A stretch of DNA of 64,000 bases. It comes from Phycisphaerales bacterium. Lineage in GTDB: Bacteria > Planctomycetota > Phycisphaerae > Sedimentisphaerales > Anaerobacaceae. A program made the translations under genes and the position numbers. This document shows positions 35,893-44,869 of the stretch, one piece after another. How positions within the stretch are numbered: the stretch's first letter is position 1; each line of letters begins with the position of its first letter. Where the stretch lies: assembly GCA_003141315.1 (NCBI GenBank), contig PLLP01000023.1:31701-95700 (forward strand), given 5' to 3'. Under the pieces are notes generated by a model, which made no database searches, was not told where the DNA came from, and saw only the letters and a program-made list of their open reading frames with translations.

Positions 35893-37176
35893 ATGTGCGC
35901 GACAGGTTCTTCAACTGAAATAGAAAAGAAAGATGCCCGGCATTTGCCCGGTTATCCCGGCGATTCACGAATGCGGGTTATGCTGGTTACCCAAACGAGC
36001 TTTCCTAACTGGTTCGCTTCAGCGGACAGGATACACAAATATGCCATAGGATTGAAAGAGGCCGGTGCGGCGCCATTCGTTGTCGGATTTTGCAGCGGCA
36101 ATTCTTCTGAAAACCAGACCGGCTGGAATCATACCGAAGACGGGATACCCTATATAAATTTGCCCATGCCTTGCCGATGTGAATCTTCTACGCCCGCGAG
36201 GTATCGTTTCCTGAGAAGAAAGCTCGCAGCTATGTTCGATGATTTTCTCGCGAAAGAAAAGGTTGATGTCTTATTTCACTATCAGGATTCACATTTCATC
36301 TCCAGCCCGCTAATCAATATTTGCAGAAAAAATAACATACCGTATGTGGGCGAACTCAACGAATTGCTGCCCGCACAGGGCTACAAAGGTATGTACCTGA
36401 GCCCCTGGTTTTGGGACCGCCAATACTATCTTTGCCATACACTAAAACGGATAAGCGGGGTCGTTGCCATTTCATCTTTTTTAGAGAACTATCTGCAAAA
36501 GCGGCAAATCCCCGTCATTCGAGTTCCCGCTCTGGGCATGGATAAGGCGGATTGTCTGCCGGCCAAACCCAATTGCAAAAACCGAAATGACATTTTTACT
36601 GTTGTCTATACCGGTCTGTTAGCTCCGAGGGATATTCCTCTTACCTTATTGGAAAGCGTGCGGCGTGCAGTCCGGCTTGGTGTGCCGATGAAGCTGCTGA
36701 TAATAGGCATCGCAGACCATCTTAAATCAGGTCGTGTCGCCAAGAAAATCGTTGCTGACGATTCACTTTTGTCTTCGCACGTTAAGTTCACAGGCTGGGT
36801 TTCTGATTCAGAACTAAAACTCCAGATGGCAGAGGCGAATGCAATGGTCCTTGTCCGTGAGGATTCCAAACAAACGCGTGCGTGTTTTCCCACGAGATTG
36901 CCGCAGTATTTTCTTGCCGGCAAACCGGTAATCCTTTCTGCTGTCGGTGATATGCCCTTGTATTTTACCCATAAGCAAAACGCCTGGCTGGTGCCGGGTG
37001 GTAATCATCCGCAAGAGATTGCGGAGGCCTTTCATTATCTCTGGCAGCATCCGGCAGAGGCTGATGCAATTGGACAGCACGGCCGTGAGACAGCGCTTAC
37101 GCAATTTAGCTGCAAGCTGCACGGCAAACGGCTCTACGATTTTTTTACTACCCTGTCAGAGAAAGCCAGACGGTAA
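35893..37176 (+). CDS. GT4 family glycosyltransferase
   Basis: 427 residues with GT-B layout: MRVMLVTQTSFPNWFASADR near residue 27, an acceptor half containing HYQDSHF and VGELNELLPAQG, and a donor half beginning FTVVYTGLLAPRDIPLTLLE (~236-255). Later FPTRLPQYFLAGKPVILSA occupies the nucleotide-sugar binding site. The start at 35893 adds ~26 residues before the fold; the ATG at 35971 is a reasonable alternative. It begins 3 bases after the acyltransferase remnant ends. Confidence 0.82.
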   Translation: MCATGSSTEIEKKDARHLPGYPGDSRMRVMLVTQTSFPNWFASADRIHKYAIGLKEAGAAPFVVGFCSGNSSENQTGWNHTEDGIPYINLPMPCRCESSTPARYRFLRRKLAAMFDDFLAKEKVDVLFHYQDSHFISSPLINICRKNNIPYVGELNELLPAQGYKGMYLSPWFWDRQYYLCHTLKRISGVVAISSFLENYLQKRQIPVIRVPALGMDKADCLPAKPNCKNRNDIFTVVYTGLLAPRDIPLTLLESVRRAVRLGVPMKLLIIGIADHLKSGRVAKKIVADDSLLSSHVKFTGWVSDSELKLQMAEANAMVLVREDSKQTRACFPTRLPQYFLAGKPVILSAVGDMPLYFTHKQNAWLVPGGNHPQEIAEAFHYLWQHPAEADAIGQHGRETALTQFSCKLHGKRLYDFFTTLSEKARR

Positions 37177-37231
37177 TCCCATTTTTCCGGAAGGCATATA
37201 ATATTTTGTTATAAATTCAGGAGAATATGCA

Positions 37232-38098
37232 ATGTTAGCCTTTTCTAATATCAGCCAAAAAACTGTTTTAGGAAAACTTCTTCGGCTTCCTCTGAGGTTA
37301 TTGCCGCCAGAGATGCCGGTAATAATATTGCAGGGCAAATTAAAAGGGAAAAAGTGGATTGCCGGGTCATACAAGCACAGCTGCTGGCTTGGATGCTATG
37401 AATTTTATAATCAGCGTTTTGTCACCAGCGTCGTTAAGCCGGGAACCGTTTTCTTTGACCTCGGTGCGAACGTGGGGTTTTATACATTGCTCGCATCTGT
37501 CCTTGTCGGCGAAAAGGGACAGGTATTCGCATTTGAGCCATTGCCCAGGAATTTGAATTATCTCGAACGCCACCTGCGATTCAACAATGTAAAAAACGTC
37601 ACCGTCATAAAGGCAGCGGTTTCCGACCATTCAGGAAAGACCATTTTTTATGATATGGGCGAAGAAGGCGGTGGCGGCCAAATATCCTCGGCATTTAACA
37701 GTAAAGATAATGCAAATAATACAGGCAATCAAACGCCTTGCAAGGCTACACTCCCCATCGATTTGGTCCAGCTTGACAGCCTTGTCCTCGAAGGGAAATT
37801 GCCCGAACCGGATTATATGAAGATAGATGTAGAGGGCGCAGAAGCCGATGTTCTTATGGGGTCGCAGACCATTCTGAAGACAAAACATCCGATAATTTTT
37901 CTTTCCACTCATAACAGCGAAGTCCATCACAGGTGCCTGCGCATTCTGGATAATCTCGGCTACAAATGCGAACCACTATTCGACAAAGACCTGGATACCT
38001 GCAAGGAACTGGTCGCTGCGTATAACAAACCAGGCAATCCTTCGATAGAAAATGGTATGCTCGCTGAATCCGCACCATCTGTCAGCAGTATTGTATAA
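37232..38098 (+). CDS. FkbM family methyltransferase
   Basis: 288 residues. The FkbM signature is clear: FFDLGANVGFYTLLAS (~73-88, SAM motif I), VFAFEPLPRNLNYLERHL (~99-116), VTVIKAAVSDHSG, and DYMKIDVEGAEADVL (~192-206). Such enzymes O-methylate sugars or polyketides. A methylated sugar in the exopolysaccharide is the likely role. It stands between two glycosyltransferase genes. Confidence 0.9.
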   Translation: MLAFSNISQKTVLGKLLRLPLRLLPPEMPVIILQGKLKGKKWIAGSYKHSCWLGCYEFYNQRFVTSVVKPGTVFFDLGANVGFYTLLASVLVGEKGQVFAFEPLPRNLNYLERHLRFNNVKNVTVIKAAVSDHSGKTIFYDMGEEGGGGQISSAFNSKDNANNTGNQTPCKATLPIDLVQLDSLVLEGKLPEPDYMKIDVEGAEADVLMGSQTILKTKHPIIFLSTHNSEVHHRCLRILDNLGYKCEPLFDKDLDTCKELVAAYNKPGNPSIENGMLAESAPSVSSIV

Positions 38099-38172
38099 GA
38101 GCGCCGTCGGCACAATAAGGAATTTAAAAGTTTCGACTTAAATATCCTTTATCTAAAAACAGGAATAGAAAA

Positions 38173-39291
38173 ATGAAAACGCTTCTATTTTTCGGTTTCG
38201 ATAACGAGATTGGTCTTACGTATCACTTCGTTGACTGGGTGAACGCCCTGGGGAAGGCTTCGAACGGCAAACTAAAAATTATATTCCTTACGTTAAAGAA
38301 AGAACAAAATCAGGGGTTGCACGAAAAATTAAAAAAAATTCAATCGATTGATGTTGTCGTTATGGATAAACCCGACGATTTGGAGGGTCTCGAATTCCTC
38401 AAAGATGTGAACATTGTTCACTGCCAGGGATTCAGGCAGGCGGCACAATCACTCAAAATAAGGAAGAAAAACAAATTTCAATTTAAAATAGTTATGTCTT
38501 TACATTCCTTCAGGAACAGCAACTGGTACAAGCATATCTATGCAAATTTAGTGTCATTTCTTTATGTAAACAAGATAGACGTCATTAATTTTCTAAGTCA
38601 CAGCGCAAAAAATGAGTTCCTGAAACATAATATTTTTTACAGGCCTTCCAATCGTTCTTTTGTATTTCCTTTGGGATGCAACGAAGATGATTTCACAAGA
38701 GAAGAGCCAATTGAAGAGATGCCGTTTTATGACGAGATGGAAAGAGCCAGGAAAAACATCATATATCTGGCGGGATTTTCAAGGGGAAAACAGCACCTAT
38801 GGCTCCTGAAAACAATAAAGGATATCTTAATCAAAGAAGATGCGAAACTATGGCTGTTCGGCGGCGACGCCGGCCAGCGAGAAAAAACAAAACGATACGT
38901 TGATGAAAACGGGCTTGCACAATATGTGCGGATGCCGGGCAGAGTCGATAGAAAGTATATTCCTTCCATTCTCAGGCGGATGAATTTTGCCGTTTGCACA
39001 TCCAAATCGGAAAATTCGCCTCACGCAATTATGGAGCCGATGTTTTCGGGTATCCCGGTCGTCACATTCGATATTGGAACAGCAAGTTACCTGATAAGAG
39101 ATTTTTCAAACGGCTTTGTTATCAGGGGAAGGACAGAAAAGGAAAATTTCAGGAAAGCGGTGGAATTTTTATTAAGAAATAAGGAGGTTTCAGAATCGAT
39201 GGGCAGAAATAATAAAGAAATTGCTCATCGCTCGTTAACGTGGAACACAACAGCGGATAACTGCGTAAATATGTATCTTGGAATAATATGA
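38173..39291 (+). CDS. GT4 family glycosyltransferase
   Basis: 372 residues. N-terminal MKTLLFFGFDNEIGLTYHFV, a FSRGKQHLWLLKTIKDI donor-domain start (~202-218), then LWLFGGDAG, and SENSPHAIMEPMFSGIPVVT (~279-298), the E-x7-E nucleotide-sugar site of GT4. Slightly more A+T-rich and lysine-rich than its neighbours. The stop overlaps the next glycosyltransferase start by 4 bases. Confidence 0.88.
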   Translation: MKTLLFFGFDNEIGLTYHFVDWVNALGKASNGKLKIIFLTLKKEQNQGLHEKLKKIQSIDVVVMDKPDDLEGLEFLKDVNIVHCQGFRQAAQSLKIRKKNKFQFKIVMSLHSFRNSNWYKHIYANLVSFLYVNKIDVINFLSHSAKNEFLKHNIFYRPSNRSFVFPLGCNEDDFTREEPIEEMPFYDEMERARKNIIYLAGFSRGKQHLWLLKTIKDILIKEDAKLWLFGGDAGQREKTKRYVDENGLAQYVRMPGRVDRKYIPSILRRMNFAVCTSKSENSPHAIMEPMFSGIPVVTFDIGTASYLIRDFSNGFVIRGRTEKENFRKAVEFLLRNKEVSESMGRNNKEIAHRSLTWNTTADNCVNMYLGII

Positions 39292-40439
39292 AAAAATACA
39301 CAATAGCTGTAAATGCTCTTTCAGCCCTTCAGGGAGGCGGCCAGGTCTATATCTCCAACCTTCTGCGTTATGCAGATAAGTTTCCGGAGATTAAGGTATA
39401 TATTTTTGCCTCGCCGCAGCTTGCCCCTCTTTATGATTTTCACGGCGTCGAAATAATACCATGCAGCAGCTCGACCAAAGATGTGGTGGTTCGCACCCTT
39501 TGGGAGAAATTCAGGCTTCCCCATCTTTTACGAAAATTGAAAGCTGATATCGTGTTTTGTCCCGGCGGCACAATAAATTTTACGCCGCCCGCTGATTGCC
39601 TTACAGCCGTCACATTTCAGAATATGCTCATTTTCGACAATCGTACCCGCCGCAGATACTCATCGCCTTACGTACGGTTCAGACTTGCCCTGCTGGAGAA
39701 AATATCACGAAGCACTTTCGAAAAGGCAAATTTAGTTATATTTATTTCCGAACATGGAAAGAAAGTAGTCGATGAGAAAGTCCCTGACAGGAAAGGGTTA
39801 TCGATAGTAATACCCCACGGAGTAGAAGAGAGGTTCCTCAGCTGCAGGGACAAAAATATACCACGATTGAAACAATTACCCGACGGGCAATATTTACTTT
39901 ACGTATCTTATCTCGATGTTATTAAGGCGCAAATTGAAGTTGTTCACGCCTATAACACCTTGTGCCAGAAACGGTACACGACGGAGAAACTCCTCCTCGT
40001 TGGTACGAATCACAACGCATACAGTAAGCTTCTTAAAAAAGAAATTGAACAACTCGGCCTGCAGGATAAGGTTATCCTTACCGGCCCAATTCCGCATTCT
40101 GATATGCCGTCCGTATATCACCACGCAAAAGCGCACATTTTCGCATCGCGATGTGAAAACTGTCCTAATATAGTCTTGGAAAGCCTCGGTTCGGGTCGCC
40201 CGCTTTTTCTGTCCGGTAGAGCCCCGATGCCGGAACTGGCGGGAGATGCTGCGGTTTATTTTGAGCCTAATAATCCCGATGAGCTTGCTGGTTTGCTGCT
40301 GCAAAATCTTGACAAGCAGCAATGGATGAAAGAAATGGGCGAAAAGGCTTTTGAAAGGTCTTCTCTGTATAGCTGGGAGAAAACCGCAAAAGAAACTTTC
40401 AACGCATTCAAAGATTTGATTGAAACAAAAAAGCCCTGA
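39288..40439 (+). CDS. GT4 family glycosyltransferase
   Basis: 383 residues with a full GT4 set: VNALSALQGGGQVYISNLL at the N-terminus (glycine-rich loop), VIPHGVEERF (~165-174), YVSYLDVIKAQIEVVHAYN, VILTGPIPHSDMPSVYHHA and CENCPNIVLESLGSGRPLFLS (donor site). The GGG-x-Y start resembles mannosyl- and rhamnosyl-transferases of O-antigen loci. Translationally coupled to the previous gene by ATGA. Confidence 0.9.
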   Translation: MKKYTIAVNALSALQGGGQVYISNLLRYADKFPEIKVYIFASPQLAPLYDFHGVEIIPCSSSTKDVVVRTLWEKFRLPHLLRKLKADIVFCPGGTINFTPPADCLTAVTFQNMLIFDNRTRRRYSSPYVRFRLALLEKISRSTFEKANLVIFISEHGKKVVDEKVPDRKGLSIVIPHGVEERFLSCRDKNIPRLKQLPDGQYLLYVSYLDVIKAQIEVVHAYNTLCQKRYTTEKLLLVGTNHNAYSKLLKKEIEQLGLQDKVILTGPIPHSDMPSVYHHAKAHIFASRCENCPNIVLESLGSGRPLFLSGRAPMPELAGDAAVYFEPNNPDELAGLLLQNLDKQQWMKEMGEKAFERSSLYSWEKTAKETFNAFKDLIETKKP

Positions 40440-40461
40440 TATATTAAAGGAGTGTCTGGTA

Positions 40462-42402
40462 ATGTGCGGAATTGCCGGTATAGTTTATCCTCGAATTAAA
40501 CGTATAGACGAACTCCGTCAAAAAATTCGGCAGATGGGGCTGTGGCAGTTTCATCGCGGCCCGGATGAGTGGGGCGAATGGATTCGAGATGGAGTTGCTC
40601 TCGGGCACAATCGCCTTTCAATCATAGATGTCGAGTACGGCAAACAGCCGATGGCTTCGTATGATGGCCAAGTCCAGGTAATTTTCAACGGCGAAATTTA
40701 CAATTTTCAGCTGCTCTGGAAAGAATTAACCGGCAGAGGATACCAATTCAGAACGGACCATTCGGATACGGAAGTTATTGTCCATGGTTACTGCGAATGG
40801 GGCACGGGTGTTTTTGAACGGCTGGAAGGCATGTTCGCAATCGCCATCTGGGATAATAAAAAGCAACAGCTTATTTTAGCAAGAGACAGGGCGGGCATAA
40901 AACCTTTGTATTATTCGCAGCTGCCTGAAAACGGAATAGTTTTTGCGAGCGAACCCAAGACCATCCTTGCAAGCGGTCTGGTCAAGGCGGAACTAAGAAC
41001 CACATCGCTTGTGGATTATTTTATGTTTCGAGCATCAAGAGACCCTTACACTTTATTTGAAGGCATCTCAAAATTTCCGGCAGGATGCTGGAGCATTTAT
41101 AAACACAATTGCGGCCTGCAGCAGCCGGTTCGTTTCTGGCAGCCGGAAGTGAAACCGACAAAATATTCACTGGCAGAAGCTAAAGAGCAAATTGTTCAGC
41201 AGCTCGATGCCGCGGTGCTGTCGCATAGTGTTGCTGATGTGCCGATGGGTTTGTTTTTGTCCGGCGGAGTGGATTCCAGTTTAATTGCCGCACTTTCAAG
41301 CAAACATAACAAGCTGGATGCCTTTACTATCGGAACGGATAGTCCCTACGATGAAATTCCTTATGCCGTAAAGGTGGCTAATCATCTTGGCCTTACTTTG
41401 CATACACGCAAAGTCACAGCTAAAGATTTTTTAGATAAATTCGACGACTGGATGTATTTCAACGATGACCCGGTTTCCGACCCTTCAGCGCTGGCACTGA
41501 TGGTGCTGGCGGAATACGCACGAGAGCATGGAATGAAGGTTATGCTCGCAGGCGAAGGCGCTGACGAGCTTTTCGGCGGCTACAATTCCTATCTGCGTTA
41601 TGCTGCTTTTAATCGGATAGCCAAAATACCATTTGCACCCCTATTAGGTAAATTGCTGGCAAATGCCCCCCATACGCGAAACGCGGATTATCTCAATACG
41701 CTGGGCAATCTGCATTTTATGGGTACCGCTCATACGACCAACTTCCAAACGAGGAGGTCATTACTCAAGGGCGAACTGCTCAGCACAATCGAACAAATGG
41801 AACAAACCGGATTTTCGGAACGAATAGAAGGCGCAGGCAAAATACGTGAGGCTATGCTATTTGACCAGATTGTGCGGCTGCCTAACGATTCGCTGCCGCG
41901 AACCGACCGGGCAACAATGGGTGTCGCACTGGAAACACGGGTTCCTTTTTTGGATACCGGAGTGATAAATTTAGCCAACAGCCTTCCCGACAAGTGGTGT
42001 ATCAATCTGGGCCAGCGCAGCGGCAAGTGGCTGCTGAAACGTATCCTCTCAGAGCTGGTTCCGCCGGAAATAGTGTATCGGCCAAAGCGAGGGTTTGATT
42101 TGCCCTTGACAGGATGGCTGGCTGATGATTTTCAGGATATCATTATTCATTATTTAGCGGAGGAGGCTGTTCCCGGTATTGAGTATAACTTTGTGCGACA
42201 AATATATAATACACGCCCCAACATAGAACCTGTTTTGGTATCTTTGCTGTGGTCGTGGCTGGTGCTCGAAAAATGGTACCGTCTGTGGATACTCGGACAA
42301 GTTCAGCTTTACCGACCCAAATTAGCTAGAAATGACCTGGCGTATAATCAATTATTGCTCAGAAGTGAAGGTAATCGTTCTGTTGTATCAACAAAACACT
42401 GA
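40462..42402 (+). CDS. asnB: glutamine-dependent asparagine synthase (AsnB-like amidotransferase)
   Basis: 646 residues from the ATG at 40462 (AAGGAG upstream), which places the glutaminase nucleophile at Cys2 (MCGIAGIV). Glutaminase motifs HRGPDEWG (~31-38), HNRLSIID, FNGEIYN (~75-81), and the synthetase ATP loop SGGVDSS at 267-273 with AGEGADELFGGYN further on. In polysaccharide loci AsnB-like enzymes often amidate a sugar carboxylate (for example uronic acids) rather than free aspartate, which would fit the epimerase gene downstream; classical asparagine synthesis is the default alternative. Confidence 0.9.
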   Translation: MCGIAGIVYPRIKRIDELRQKIRQMGLWQFHRGPDEWGEWIRDGVALGHNRLSIIDVEYGKQPMASYDGQVQVIFNGEIYNFQLLWKELTGRGYQFRTDHSDTEVIVHGYCEWGTGVFERLEGMFAIAIWDNKKQQLILARDRAGIKPLYYSQLPENGIVFASEPKTILASGLVKAELRTTSLVDYFMFRASRDPYTLFEGISKFPAGCWSIYKHNCGLQQPVRFWQPEVKPTKYSLAEAKEQIVQQLDAAVLSHSVADVPMGLFLSGGVDSSLIAALSSKHNKLDAFTIGTDSPYDEIPYAVKVANHLGLTLHTRKVTAKDFLDKFDDWMYFNDDPVSDPSALALMVLAEYAREHGMKVMLAGEGADELFGGYNSYLRYAAFNRIAKIPFAPLLGKLLANAPHTRNADYLNTLGNLHFMGTAHTTNFQTRRSLLKGELLSTIEQMEQTGFSERIEGAGKIREAMLFDQIVRLPNDSLPRTDRATMGVALETRVPFLDTGVINLANSLPDKWCINLGQRSGKWLLKRILSELVPPEIVYRPKRGFDLPLTGWLADDFQDIIIHYLAEEAVPGIEYNFVRQIYNTRPNIEPVLVSLLWSWLVLEKWYRLWILGQVQLYRPKLARNDLAYNQLLLRSEGNRSVVSTKH

Positions 42403-42431
42403 TTTGTTAATTATAGCCGAATTACAAGTCT

Positions 42432-43838
42432 ATGAATTTTCTCGATATTGAATCAATATATCCGCATCTTCCTATTTTTGCCCAGAATGCCCTGTGCTAC
42501 GGTTACGGGCTAAAAGAGGCACGAGTAAGATTCGGCAAGGCCTTCCGCCGGAAGCTGGAAGAACTAACACTATCCGAACACTGGAGCGAGGGATGTATTG
42601 AGTCCTACCAGGACGAGAAAATCCGGGAACTTATAGAGTACGCATACGAAAATGTGCCGTATTACCATAATCTTATGAATAGTCTGAAACTTGTGCCGGC
42701 AGATATACGAGGCCGGAAAAATCTTTATAAGCTGCCTGTGCTTACTAAGGAAGATGTAAGGCAAAACTTCGATGGGCTCGTATCGAAAAAAATAAATAAA
42801 CGAAGATTAATTCTGAAGCATACCAGCGGCACAACGGGAAAGAGCCTTCATTTTTATATGCAGCCATCGGCTGTTGCGTTCCAGTGGGCAATCTGCTGGC
42901 GCCACCGAATGCGATTCGGAGTCGAAAGGAGCGACTGGCATGCAAACTTCACGGGCAAATTAGTTGTTCCGCCGGCCCAAACCAAACCGCCCTACTGGCG
43001 ATGGGCTTCGTCGATGCAACAGGCGCTTATCAATATGCACCATATTACACCCTCTAAGATAAAAGACATTATATGTTTTCTTAACCGGTATAACTTCAAG
43101 TTTTATACAGGGTATCCCTCCATAATTCACACACTGGCAGTTACCGGCAAGGATGCGGGGCTGACTATAAATTCTCCGCCGCGATTTGTTTTCACAGGGG
43201 CTGAAAATATCCTCGATTACCAGCGGCAAGATATACAGGACTATCTGGGTTCTATACTCACAGATACGTACGGATGCACGGAGGCGTGCGGCGGTGCGTC
43301 ACAATGCCCTGAATTCGTATATCACGAAGACTTCGAATTCGGGATAATGGAATGTGTTGACCCGTCACCTGCGGACAAAAACGGCAGAATAAAAGGCAAA
43401 ATAGTCTGCACCGGTTTTGCCAACCCGGCTTTTCCGTTTATTCGGTATGAAGTCGGCGACATCGGTATCTGGGAAGATGCCGCAAAAATGTGCAGATGCG
43501 GACGGAAGGCGCGTATGCTCGTTAATGTCGAAGGGCGCATCGACGATTATGTTATTACGCCGGAAAACCGCAAAATTATGCGTTTTGATTATATCTTCAA
43601 GGGCACAAAGAATGTGAAGGAGGCTCAAATTGTCCAGGAAAAACTCGGCGCTGTAAAGGTAAGGATTGTCAGAAGACCTCAATTCGGCGTTCAGGATGAG
43701 GATGATATCTCCCGGCAAATCGCAAAATGGATCAGCCCAAAATTAGAAGTCACCTTCGAATATGTTAATGAAATAGAACGGGGAAATTCCGGTAAATTTA
43801 GTGCTGTAGTTTCCAAAATCAAACGAGATGCCTTGTAA
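42432..43838 (+). CDS. PaaK/CapK-like adenylate-forming enzyme
   Basis: 468 residues of the phenylacetate-CoA ligase / coenzyme F390 synthetase group: AYENVPYYHNLM near 71-82, the phosphate loop HTSGTTGKS (130-138), FTGAENI (~256-262), DTYGCTEACGG (A5-type motif, ~277-287) and a C-terminal region with EGRIDDY. Several copies of this family (CapK) occur in capsule and exopolysaccharide loci, where the activated acid and acceptor are unknown. It may prepare an acyl or amino-acyl group for attachment to the glycan. Confidence 0.88.
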   Translation: MNFLDIESIYPHLPIFAQNALCYGYGLKEARVRFGKAFRRKLEELTLSEHWSEGCIESYQDEKIRELIEYAYENVPYYHNLMNSLKLVPADIRGRKNLYKLPVLTKEDVRQNFDGLVSKKINKRRLILKHTSGTTGKSLHFYMQPSAVAFQWAICWRHRMRFGVERSDWHANFTGKLVVPPAQTKPPYWRWASSMQQALINMHHITPSKIKDIICFLNRYNFKFYTGYPSIIHTLAVTGKDAGLTINSPPRFVFTGAENILDYQRQDIQDYLGSILTDTYGCTEACGGASQCPEFVYHEDFEFGIMECVDPSPADKNGRIKGKIVCTGFANPAFPFIRYEVGDIGIWEDAAKMCRCGRKARMLVNVEGRIDDYVITPENRKIMRFDYIFKGTKNVKEAQIVQEKLGAVKVRIVRRPQFGVQDEDDISRQIAKWISPKLEVTFEYVNEIERGNSGKFSAVVSKIKRDAL

Positions 43839-43880
43839 ATACGAACTGCTGAATCTGAAAAACCATATTCCGGCGGGATT

Positions 43881-44852
43881 ATGAATATTAATTATTACAA
43901 GAGAATTTTAATGGCTTATTTATTAAGCCCAGGCAGTAATCTGAGCTTCTGGCACACTGCCCTTAAAACAAACAGCGTGGCCGATTACGGCGCAATCGGC
44001 AGATATTATATGAATTTTGCCGACAAGACAAAATACGCCGGGCCTTTCGATGCCGACGGCATCCCCGTCCTCGACTACAAAGGGCCTCTTGGTCTTCAGT
44101 ATAATCCCAATGCCATCGCACAATACGCGCTTGGTTTATACGATTTATATCTGGATAAAAAAGAGCCGCAATATAAGGAATCATTTTTAAAACAGGCGGA
44201 TTGGTTCGTAAAGAACATACGAATAGTCGAGAACGGCGTCGGGCTTTGGGAATATAATTTCGATTTCGAATATCATAAAGGACTAAAAGCGCCGTGGCGG
44301 TCGGCGCTGGCACAGGGGCAGGGTATATCGGTACTGGCGCGGGCATACCAGATTACGAAAAATAATATTTACCTGAAAACCGCCTCGACGGCCTTCAAAG
44401 CATTCCAAAAGAAAATTGCCTTCCCCGGCGGCGTGGCATTTACCGACGACAAGGGATACGTCTGGTTCGAGGAGCTTATCTTTGACCCGCCCACGCACGT
44501 CCTGAACGGGTTTATCTGGGCGCTGTGGGGAGTTTATGATTATTATCTGCTTACAAAAAATCCGGCTGCACTGCAATTGTTTAACAATGCGGTTAAGACG
44601 TTGGAGGATAACATTCACAGATACGACATCGGTTTCTGGACGGTTTACCACCTGCTGCCGACAAGGCTGAAAATGGTCGCAAGCCCCTATTACCAGAGGC
44701 TGCACATAGTTCAGCTCGATGCGATGTACCGCCTGACAGGCAAACCCGTTTTCAAAAAATACAGCGACAAATGGCAGAAGTATTACTCGAACCCGCTATA
44801 CCGCTCGATAGCCGTATGCTGGAAATGCTTATTTAAACTCTTGTATTACTAA
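43881..44852 (+). CDS. D-glucuronyl C5-epimerase family protein
   Basis: 323 residues. The C-terminal 200 residues match the animal heparan/heparin glucuronyl C5-epimerase C-terminal domain: WRSALAQGQGISVLARAY (139-156), WFEE (195-198) followed by HVLNGFIWALWGVYDYY (206-222), YDIGFWTVYHL (248-258) and YYQRLHIVQLDAMYRLTG (270-287), with tyrosines 248, 256 and 270/271 in the places of the catalytic tyrosines. The family turns glucuronate into iduronate inside a polymer. No signal peptide is visible, so it may act on lipid-linked units in the cytoplasm. Exact specificity is inference. Confidence 0.88.
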   Translation: MNINYYKRILMAYLLSPGSNLSFWHTALKTNSVADYGAIGRYYMNFADKTKYAGPFDADGIPVLDYKGPLGLQYNPNAIAQYALGLYDLYLDKKEPQYKESFLKQADWFVKNIRIVENGVGLWEYNFDFEYHKGLKAPWRSALAQGQGISVLARAYQITKNNIYLKTASTAFKAFQKKIAFPGGVAFTDDKGYVWFEELIFDPPTHVLNGFIWALWGVYDYYLLTKNPAALQLFNNAVKTLEDNIHRYDIGFWTVYHLLPTRLKMVASPYYQRLHIVQLDAMYRLTGKPVFKKYSDKWQKYYSNPLYRSIAVCWKCLFKLLYY

Positions 44853-44869
44853 TTTTCAAAGGCACAAAA

